NCBI GenBank assembly: GCA_007124345.1
Contig: SLFH01000124.1
Location: forward strand, 1 to 13,604
Length of the DNA: 13,604 nucleotides
Source: Phycisphaerales bacterium
GTDB taxonomy: Bacteria > Planctomycetota > Phycisphaerae > Phycisphaerales > UBA1924
Reading direction: 5' to 3'
A program made the position numbers and the translations under genes. The notes under the pieces were generated by a model. It saw nothing but the letters and a program-made list of their open reading frames with translations. It was not told where the DNA came from and searched no databases. Each line of letters begins with the position of its first letter. Position 1 is the first letter of the stretch. Shown one piece after another: positions 7,741-12,545 of the stretch.

Positions 7741-7930
7741 CGGGCTCGGCGTCGGGCGACTCGTTATCGGCCGGCTCTGTCGAGCCCGAGCGAGTGTCGG
7801 GCTCTGCGTAGGTCGTCCGCGGGACATCGGTCAGCAGGCGCAGTTTGCCCCACAGGAGCGACGCGACGCCCACACCCCCGACGAGCACGAACGCCCCCGC
7901 CTTCACGACTTTTCTCCGGTGGCCCGACAA
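7706..7930 (-). CDS. Small single-span membrane protein, TTG start, last gene of pilin operon
   Basis: A 74-residue protein not recognised as any family. A basic N-terminus (MSGHRRKVVK) leads into one hydrophobic segment at residues 11-33 (AGAFVLVGGVGVASLLWG), followed by an acidic, Pro/Ser/Glu-rich soluble tail. With the positive-inside rule the tail would face the periplasm. The start is TTG at 7930: a perfect AAGGAG lies 7 nt upstream (7938-7943), far better than for any ATG nearby. It begins 32 nt after the GspH-like pilin gene ends, so it should be the fifth gene of that operon, and a pilus or secretion-related role is the natural guess. It overlaps convergently with the end of the 428-residue gene. 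It is easily missed by gene finders because of the rare start codon. Confidence 0.65.
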   Translation of the reverse strand: MSGHRRKVVKAGAFVLVGGVGVASLLWGKLRLLTDVPRTTYAEPDTRSGSTEPADNESPDAEPVSGREQARPDR

Positions 7931-7937
7931 CGGTCCG

Positions 7938-7943
7938 CTCCTT
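7938..7943 (-). promoter_or_regulatory. Ribosome binding site that fixes a TTG start
   Basis: The reverse strand reads AAGGAG followed by 7 nt and then TTG. The perfect Shine-Dalgarno match and spacing are the main reason for placing the start of the 74-residue membrane protein at 7930. Confidence 0.65.
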
Positions 7944-7962
7944 GCGTTTCTGCCCCGAGGCT

Positions 7963-8565
7963 TCAGCCCGCCGGGTCGTTGGGATCGATACGCCCGCTGG
8001 TGACATGGCCGGTGAAGCCGTCGATCCGCAGCCAGTACGAGTCGACAGGGCCGTCGATCACGATCAGCCCACCGGTGGAGGGCGCGTTGCCCTGCGGCGT
8101 CGTGACGGGCGCGCCCATCTCGTCGAAGATCAGGACATTGCCGCCATCGATGTTGACCGAGCCCAGGCGGCTGAGCCCGAAGGTCGCGTCGGCGAGGTTC
8201 AGCTCCAAGCGGCCCGACGCACGGGTCGGCTCGAAGAGGACATCGTTCTCGATGTCCAGAACCGGGCCGTTGACCTCCAAGCCGAGCGTGGTGTTGGTCG
8301 CGACATCGAAGAGCATCGCCCGCCCACGCTGGAACGCCATCGCGTCGGACTGGATGTAGGTGATATCGGCGATCACGGCTCGGACGGCGGCGCGGGTCCG
8401 CAGCGAGTCGGCGCTGGCGACCTGCGGGATCACCATCGCCCCCATGATGCCCAGCACCGTGACAACGATGAGGACCTCGATGAGTGTGTAGCCGCGGAGG
8501 AAGCACGAAGAGTGCCGGCCCTTCGCCTCGCGACCGGTGTGCATCGTCCTGCGCCCTGACAACAT
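7963..8565 (-). CDS. GspH-like type IV pilin / pseudopilin
   Basis: A 200-residue prepilin-type protein. The leader ends C-F-L-R-G and the mature part begins YTLIEVLIVVTVLGIMGAMV (residues 26-45), with Gly at -1 and Glu at +5 as required by prepilin peptidase; the first mature residue is Tyr rather than the usual Phe or Met. The remaining ~150 residues resemble GspH/FimT minor pseudopilins: helix to ~80, then beta strands. The C-terminal region carries WLRIDGFTGHV (178-188), a motif shared with the other two pilins here. Start: ATG 8565 with GGAAGG (8575-8580) 9 nt upstream. GTG 8568 would add one residue, and ATG 8544 would give a shorter 18-residue leader, but its ribosome site is poor. It is the fourth gene of the minus-strand operon. 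It probably belongs to a pilus or type II secretion pseudopilus; ATPase, platform and peptidase genes are not in the window. Confidence 0.85.
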   Translation of the reverse strand: MLSGRRTMHTGREAKGRHSSCFLRGYTLIEVLIVVTVLGIMGAMVIPQVASADSLRTRAAVRAVIADITYIQSDAMAFQRGRAMLFDVATNTTLGLEVNGPVLDIENDVLFEPTRASGRLELNLADATFGLSRLGSVNIDGGNVLIFDEMGAPVTTPQGNAPSTGGLIVIDGPVDSYWLRIDGFTGHVTSGRIDPNDPAG

Positions 8566-8587
8566 CACGCTCTGCCTTCCGGGGGTC

Positions 8588-8941
8588 TTAGTTCCCCCGC
8601 TCGACCTGCTCGACCTGCGCCGAGCGACGGTCTTTGGTTTCCTCGCGCTCGTTCTCCCGCGGCTGATCGCGGAGTCGGACGGGGGGCATCTCGGTGACCT
8701 TGACGGTCAGACCGCTCTTGAGCTGGGCCTCGATCCGCTCCATGCGGCTCTCCAGACGCTGCATCTGGGCGATCATCTGCTTGCGCTGCTCTGCGGCGCT
8801 GATGAGCCCGCCTGATTGGGTCTGGGCCTGGGCCGGGTTGGAGGCCGGGCCCCCGTCCCTGAACAGGGCGGCGCCCATCACAAGGCCGAGGGCGAGAGCG
8901 GCGGCGGTCGGGGCTGCGAACTGACGGTTGATCCGGGCCAT
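8588..8941 (-). CDS. Membrane-anchored coiled-coil protein in pilin operon
   Basis: A 117-residue protein of no recognised family. Residues 8-27 (FAAPTAAALALGLVMGAALF) are a signal anchor or uncleaved signal; an A-Q-A at 38-40 would also allow cleavage. A linker leads to a coiled coil at about 48-78 with heptad-like spacing (QMIAQMQRLESRMERIEAQL), then a highly charged Arg/Glu tail ending V-E-Q-V-E-R-G-N. The ATG at 8941 is supported by GGAGA (8948-8952). It starts 34 nt after the second pilin gene ends and finishes 22 nt before the third pilin gene begins. A periplasmic scaffold or assembly helper for the pilins would fit its position, but that is inference. I see no catalytic motif. Confidence 0.7.
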   Translation of the reverse strand: MARINRQFAAPTAAALALGLVMGAALFRDGGPASNPAQAQTQSGGLISAAEQRKQMIAQMQRLESRMERIEAQLKSGLTVKVTEMPPVRLRDQPRENEREETKDRRSAQVEQVERGN

Positions 8942-8975
8942 GCTGGTTCTCCGATCGTTACCTGGGCGATTTCGC

Positions 8976-9404
8976 TCAGGGCTTCGGGAAGGGCCTATCG
9001 GATCCGTCGAACCCCCCTGCCCAGACTCTTCCGGTAAAACCGTCAAAGATCCATCCGTGTGAAGTCTGGAACCCCGTGTCCGGGGTGCTGTCCAAGGCGA
9101 TGACGCGACGGTTATCGCCCCCGACCCAGGTGTTGGCCGGGGCGGTGGAGAGGAAGTCTCCGCTGCCAACGAGCTCGCCCCAGGTGCCATCCCCCGCGGT
9201 GATGTTGGGGAACCCGCCCACCGTGCTGTAGTAGACCTCCAGCGCGTTGCGCAGGCGGGTCAACTCGTAGCTGGTGGTGTTGATCCGGGACTCGTCGGCC
9301 GAGTTCGCAAACTGCGGCGTGACGATCGCCGCGAGGATCCCGAGGATCACCACGACGATCAGGATTTCCACAAGGGTGAACGCTTTCCTGCGCCACTGCG
9401 ACAT
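8976..9404 (-). CDS. GspG-like type IV pilin / pseudopilin
   Basis: A 142-residue prepilin. A short basic leader (MSQWRRKA) precedes FTLVEILIVVVILGILAAIV at residues 9-28, with Glu at mature position +5. Residue -1 is Ala instead of the usual Gly. The helical part is followed by a compact C-terminal domain of about 90 residues, ending with the motif WIFDGFTGRV (118-127). I chose the ATG at 9404, which has GAGG 6 nt upstream; a GTG at 9416 would add four residues but its ribosome site would be almost touching it. It lies 127 bp downstream of the first pilin gene, separated by a strong hairpin, and 34 nt before the coiled-coil gene. The first ~35 mature residues are nearly identical to those of the upstream pilin while the rest differ, as expected for subunits sharing one fibre. 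Confidence 0.88.
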   Translation of the reverse strand: MSQWRRKAFTLVEILIVVVILGILAAIVTPQFANSADESRINTTSYELTRLRNALEVYYSTVGGFPNITAGDGTWGELVGSGDFLSTAPANTWVGGDNRRVIALDSTPDTGFQTSHGWIFDGFTGRVWAGGFDGSDRPFPKP

Positions 9405-9467
9405 GCGATCCCTCACTTCCTCACGCCCGGACCCGGAAGGGCCCGGTGCGGTCTCTCTCCAAGGGCT

Positions 9468-9491
9468 GGCGGGCCCGTTTCCGGGCCCGCC
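9468..9491. terminator. Strong GC hairpin between two pilin genes
   Basis: GGCGGGCCCG (9468-9477) and CGGGCCCGCC (9482-9491) form a perfect 10-bp stem with a 4-nt loop. On the minus strand it lies 41 nt past the first pilin stop and 64 nt before the next start. There is no T-run after it, so it may be a partial terminator or an RNA-stabilising stem that lets the first pilin be made in excess. Confidence 0.5.
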
Positions 9492-9531
9492 GCCGAGCGT
9501 TCAGTCCCCGTCCCTACCGCTTCACGCCGGC

Positions 9532-9942
9532 TTACAGGCCGATCGCGCCGAAGCGGCCGGTGGACTCGTCGTAACGCCAGGGGCCGTCGCCGGCGAAGTC
9601 GGTGACCGCATCAGCGTTCAGAGCGCCGGGGTTCGGGTGGCGGGGCGACGAACGAAGGTACTCGTTGTCGACCAGGACGCCGAAGGTGCCGCCCAGGGTG
9701 CCGTCCGTCGGGGCGGCCTGGAGCTGCGCCAGCGTCGGGTAGCTGCCCTCACGCTGACGGAAGAGCTCGATCTGGCTCTGGACCGAGCTGACCTGCGAGG
9801 CGATGTTCGACTCGCGGGCCTCGTCGGCCGCACTGGTGAACTGCGGGACGACGATCGCGGCAAGGATGCCGAGGATCACGACAACAATAAGGATTTCGAC
9901 GAGGGTGAACGCGTTCTTCCGACGATTCCGCTTGCGCTGCAT
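9532..9942 (-). CDS. GspG-like type IV pilin / pseudopilin, first gene of operon
   Basis: A 136-residue prepilin, probably the major subunit. The 11-residue basic leader MQRKRNRRKNA is followed by FTLVEILIVVVILGILAAIV (12-31), Glu at mature +5, Ala at -1. Residues ~32-75 continue the helix (EARESNIASQVSSVQSQIEL), and the short C-terminal domain ends WRYDESTGRFGAIGL (122-136), carrying the operon's common W..D..TG motif. The length and the SYPTLAQL region fit the GspG class, but the calcium-site residues of true GspG (the D-x-W-G-x-P loop) are not clear. Its ribosome site is the best in the window, AAGGAGG (9949-9955) 6 nt before the ATG, consistent with high expression. Some codons here are more AT-rich (an ATT-GTT-GTC run) than its neighbours'. 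It is divergent from the RNase HII-like gene across 347 bp. Confidence 0.88.
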   Translation of the reverse strand: MQRKRNRRKNAFTLVEILIVVVILGILAAIVVPQFTSAADEARESNIASQVSSVQSQIELFRQREGSYPTLAQLQAAPTDGTLGGTFGVLVDNEYLRSSPRHPNPGALNADAVTDFAGDGPWRYDESTGRFGAIGL

Positions 9943-9948
9943 GCTGCG

Positions 9949-9955
9949 CCTCCTT
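9949..9955 (-). promoter_or_regulatory. Full-consensus ribosome binding site of the first pilin gene
   Basis: The reverse strand reads AAGGAGG with 6 nt to the ATG at 9942, the longest anti-SD match in the window, consistent with a strongly translated major pilin. Confidence 0.7.
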
Positions 9956-9991
9956 AACAAGGGTTTGATCAAAACCCCGCTTCCGCAACCG

Positions 9992-10013
9992 TCCCGGGCA
10001 AACAAACCCGGGA
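9992..10013. promoter_or_regulatory. Hairpin in the pilin 5' leader
   Basis: TCCCGGG (9992-9998) and CCCGGGA (10007-10013) form a 7-bp stem around an A-rich 8-nt loop (T-rich on the pilin strand). It is about 50 nt upstream of the pilin start and could lie in the untranslated leader. A mRNA-stabilising or attenuating role is inference. Confidence 0.35.
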
Positions 10014-10274
10014 GCGTCCGGCGGCAACTCCTCCCCGGCCGACGGACACCCGCGGCCCGGACGCAACACGCGTTCCGGTCACTGCCGCGGCACAGGTTGG
10101 ATCGGCCCCCTTCAGCGGCGGGTTCACGCCCACACCCACCATCACCCCGGGACGGGTCCGCCTGTGCCGGATGCGGGCCCTGTGCCGACCGAGCGGCCCC
10201 GCGGGACGCGCAGGGGGCGTGCGTATCGGTCCTGACCGCGGTGTCGACAATCGGCCAGCCCGCCCACGCCGCGG

Positions 10275-10280
10275 TACCCT
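10275..10280 (+). promoter_or_regulatory. Candidate -10 element, leaderless arrangement
   Basis: TACCCT ends 9 nt before the ATG at 10290, and no Shine-Dalgarno sequence is present. Transcription would begin at or very near the start codon. No clear -35 box was found at normal spacing. Confidence 0.35.
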
Positions 10281-10289
10281 GCCCTCCCC

Positions 10290-11255
10290 ATGGCGATGCT
10301 CTACTGCGGAATCGACGAAGCCGGCTACGGCCCACTCCTGGGCCCGCTATCGGTCGGCGTGTCGGCCTTCCGCGTCGGAGATTGGAACGAGGGCGACCCG
10401 CCTCCGGACCTCTGGCGATCGCTCGCGTCGGCGGTCTGCAAAGACGCCACCGGAGCCGAGAACCGACTGCCGATCGGTGACTCAAAGAAACTGAAGCTCT
10501 CTAACAGTCTGAAAACCCGCCACCCCCTGACGCACCTTGAGAGAACCGTGCTCGCGGTGTTGCGTCGGACGGGCGCAGATGTCAGAAATGACGCGCAGTT
10601 GTTCGAGACCCTCGGCGCTCGCTGGGGGCCGCAGCGTTGGTACGGGGGCGAGGCGGTCGCGATGCCGCTGGCCTCGGCGCCCGGTTCGGCGGGGATCGAC
10701 GCCAACCTGCTCGGCGCCGCGTGCACGAAGGCGGGCGTCGAGCCGGTGCTCATGGGGTGCGCGTTGATCGACGAAACGGACTTTAACCGGCGCGTCCGGG
10801 AGGCGGGCACCAAGGCGGCCGCGGTCGGCGCTGGCGTCGCAGCGCACCTGCGCCTGATCGACGCACTCGCCCGCGAGCTGAGCCTCCCCGTCCGCGTGGT
10901 CTGCGACCGCCTCGGGGGCCGTACCGATTATCGAACCCTGCTCGAAGAGGCCCTCGGCCGCCCGGTCAAGGAGACCGACCGAACGCCCGCCTCCTGCCGC
11001 TACGACTGCGGCAACAGCCTCATCGTGATCTTCACCCCCGAGGCGGACGCGACGCACCTGCCCACCGCCCTGGCCTCGATGATCGCCAAACTGGTCCGCG
11101 AGCTGGCGATGCTCCGCTTCAACCGCCACTGGTCCGGTCTGCTGCCCGACCTCAAGCCCACGGCGGGTTATCGGCAGGACGCCAAACGCTGGCTGCTGGA
11201 CGCGTCGCCCGCGCTGAGCCCCCAAGACCGCGAGGCGATGATCCGCATCGCGTGA
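10290..11255 (+). CDS. RNase HII-like protein with GYG motif
   Basis: A 321-residue protein related to RNase HII, which cleaves RNA within DNA duplexes. The opening GIDEAGYGPLLGPL (7-20) matches the HII motif GIDEAGRGP..GP with the two metal ligands Asp9 and Glu10. GDSKKL (63-68) matches the conserved DSKKL. CDRLGG at 205-210 supplies the third acidic residue, and EADATHLPTALASMIAKLVR (251-270) corresponds to the ADA...ASI.AK..RD segment. The Arg of the GRG motif, which senses the RNA-DNA junction, is replaced by Tyr13. The protein is about 100 residues longer than classic RNase HII, with an insertion around 75-150 between the DSKKL and CDR motifs. ATG 10290 is the likely start (ATG 10296 is possible); neither has a ribosome site. 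It is followed 25 nt later by ribD. I recall such GYG forms as hypothetical proteins in planctomycetes; activity is unproven. Confidence 0.78.
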   Translation: MAMLYCGIDEAGYGPLLGPLSVGVSAFRVGDWNEGDPPPDLWRSLASAVCKDATGAENRLPIGDSKKLKLSNSLKTRHPLTHLERTVLAVLRRTGADVRNDAQLFETLGARWGPQRWYGGEAVAMPLASAPGSAGIDANLLGAACTKAGVEPVLMGCALIDETDFNRRVREAGTKAAAVGAGVAAHLRLIDALARELSLPVRVVCDRLGGRTDYRTLLEEALGRPVKETDRTPASCRYDCGNSLIVIFTPEADATHLPTALASMIAKLVRELAMLRFNRHWSGLLPDLKPTAGYRQDAKRWLLDASPALSPQDREAMIRIA

Positions 11256-11268
11256 GCCCGAGCCGGGT

Positions 11269-11274
11269 TACGCT
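11269..11274 (+). promoter_or_regulatory. Candidate -10 element for ribD, leaderless arrangement
   Basis: TACGCT ends 6 nt before the GTG start of ribD and no ribosome site is seen. It would permit an own leaderless transcript, besides possible read-through from the gene 25 nt upstream. Confidence 0.35.
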
Positions 11275-11280
11275 TGGTCC

Positions 11281-12420
11281 GTGAAGCGGGAAGACGCCAA
11301 GCCCTATCTCGACCGCGCGGCCCTCGCCGCCCTCCGCGCGTCCGGCATGGTCGAGCCCAACCCGATGGTCGGGGCGGTGATCGTGCGCGACGCAGAGGTG
11401 ATCGGGATCGGCCACCACCGACGCTTCGGCGATCTCCACGCCGAACGAGAGGCCTTGGAATCGTGCAGGAGGCAAGGCCACGACGCGGCCGGGGCGACCA
11501 TGCTCGTCACGCTCGAGCCCTGCAGCCACACCGGCAAACAGCCCCCCTGCACCGAGGCGATCCTGCAGGCCAAGATCGCGAAGGTCGTTTATGCCCGGCC
11601 GGACCCGGGCGAGGTCTCCGGGGGCGGGGCGGCTCTGCTCCAGGAGGCGGGGGTCGAGACCGAGCTCTGCCTCGACAGCCCGATAGCGACGCATCTGTCC
11701 GATCCGTTTGTAAAACGCGTCCGCACCGGCCTGCCATGGGTGATCGCCAAGTGGGCCCAATCGATCGACGGCAAGATCGCCACACGCACCGGGGCTTCGC
11801 AGTGGATCTCGAACGAACGCTCGCGCCGGCGAGTGCATGGGCTTCGCGCGAAAGTCGACGCGATGGTCACGGGGATCGGCACCGTCGTCTGCGACGATCC
11901 GATGCTTACCGCCCGCGGCGTGCGCCGCATCCGGTGCGTCGCCAAACGAATCATCGTCGATACGCAGATGGACACGCCGCTGGACAGGGCCCTTGTGCGC
12001 ACAGCGCGGCAGGCGCCGACGATCCTCGCCTGCTCGAAGGATCTGGCGGTGGCGCAGATCATGGTCGACCGGCGTCAGGAACTTGAAGCGGCCGGCGTGG
12101 ACATCATGGGCGTGCCCGACCGCCTGAACGGCCGCCTCGACCTCGAGCTGATGCTTCGGGCCCTGGCCGACCGGCACGGGGTCTCGACGGTGATGCTCGA
12201 AGCGGGGCCGGGCCTCCTCGGCGCGTTCTTCGCTGCCGACCTCGTCGACGAGGCGTTGGTCTATGTTGCGCCGATGGTGATGGCCGACGACGAGGCAAGA
12301 ACCGCCGCGATCGGGCACGCGGCGCCGCAACTCAGCGACGCGAGGCGCTACAGGCTGGCGCATGTCAAGCGACTCGGCGAGGATGTGGAGCTGCGATACA
12401 GGCGCGTTGTTGAGGCTTGA
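11281..12420 (+). CDS. ribD: RibD, bifunctional riboflavin deaminase/reductase
   Basis: A 379-residue cytoplasmic enzyme. The N-terminal zinc domain deaminates the pyrimidine from GTP cyclohydrolase II, and the C-terminal domain reduces its ribosyl group with NADPH, steps two and three of riboflavin synthesis. Seen: EPNPMVGAVIV (25-35), zinc and catalytic HAE at 53-55, and EPCSHTGKQPPC (79-90) with both zinc cysteines. The reductase part starts near 152 with AKWAQSIDGKIATRTGASQW (156-175), then LRAKVDAMVTGIGTVVCDDP (188-207) and LEAGPGLLGAF (306-316). Length is normal (~370). Two deviations from common RibD are visible: Thr84 in place of the usual second His or Tyr after PCSH, and DPGEVSGGG (108-116) instead of DPNP.V.G.G. 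The start is GTG at 11281, since the next in-frame ATG (residue 23) would leave only two residues before the conserved EPNPMVGAVI strand. No other rib gene is nearby. It converges on the ygfZ-like gene. Confidence 0.95.
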   Translation: MKREDAKPYLDRAALAALRASGMVEPNPMVGAVIVRDAEVIGIGHHRRFGDLHAEREALESCRRQGHDAAGATMLVTLEPCSHTGKQPPCTEAILQAKIAKVVYARPDPGEVSGGGAALLQEAGVETELCLDSPIATHLSDPFVKRVRTGLPWVIAKWAQSIDGKIATRTGASQWISNERSRRRVHGLRAKVDAMVTGIGTVVCDDPMLTARGVRRIRCVAKRIIVDTQMDTPLDRALVRTARQAPTILACSKDLAVAQIMVDRRQELEAAGVDIMGVPDRLNGRLDLELMLRALADRHGVSTVMLEAGPGLLGAFFAADLVDEALVYVAPMVMADDEARTAAIGHAAPQLSDARRYRLAHVKRLGEDVELRYRRVVEA

Positions 12421-12443
12421 GGGACGCCCGGTTCCTTCATGGA

Positions 12444-12542
12444 CCGTGGCACAGGCGTCTCGCCTGTGCGGAAGCGCTGTCACCCAAAACACCTCGCGAT
12501 GTTCGCCCGGGCGAGACGCCCTAGCCACGGACGCTGACAGCG
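12444..12542. repeat. Compound inverted repeat between convergent genes
   Basis: Outer arms CCGTGGC (12444-12450) and GCCACGG (12524-12530) enclose a second matching pair, GGCGTCTCGCC (12454-12464) and GGCGAGACGCC (12510-12520). The left half folds on itself: GCACAGGCG (12449-12457) pairs with CGCCTGTGC (12461-12469). The right half contains the perfect palindrome TCGCCCGGGCGA (12503-12514). A further pair, CGCTGTCA (12475-12482) and TGACAGCG (12535-12542), crosses the outer one. It fills the space between the convergent ribD and ygfZ-like genes and could serve as a bidirectional terminator. The form is that of a REP-like dispersed palindrome. Confidence 0.7.
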
Positions 12543-12545
12543 ATT

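Larger units (their letters stand above)
9943..10289. other. Divergent intergenic region: pilin leader with palindromes
   Basis: No gene is recognised in this 347-bp region. Near the pilin start it holds AAGGAGG (9949-9955), the palindrome TTTGATCAAA (9964-9973) and a hairpin with arms 9992-9998 and 10007-10013. The part from about 10020 to 10270 is very GC-rich; a 93-codon open frame on the minus strand (9969-10250) has no protein-like features. The pilin promoter must lie here but I could not identify -35/-10 boxes with confidence. Confidence 0.45.

Noticed and set aside
7604..8359. Plus-strand frame of 251 codons over the pilin operon end
   Set aside because: It overlaps the GspH-like pilin and the TTG-start protein on the other strand and shows no export signal, domain or ribosome site.
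9532..9942. Definite naming of the first pilin as the type II secretion major pseudopilin GspG
   Set aside because: The N-terminal helix fits all type IV pilin-like proteins, the C-terminal calcium-site pattern of GspG is not clear, and no secretion ATPase or secretin gene is in view.
10020..10120. Cyclic-di-GMP riboswitch upstream of the pilin operon
   Set aside because: I looked for the conserved core of such riboswitches because they often control pili, but could not find it; only simple palindromes are present.
9969..10250. 93-codon minus-strand frame in the pilin upstream region
   Set aside because: No ribosome site, Arg/Pro-rich composition and no recognisable motif; treated as non-coding leader/promoter sequence.
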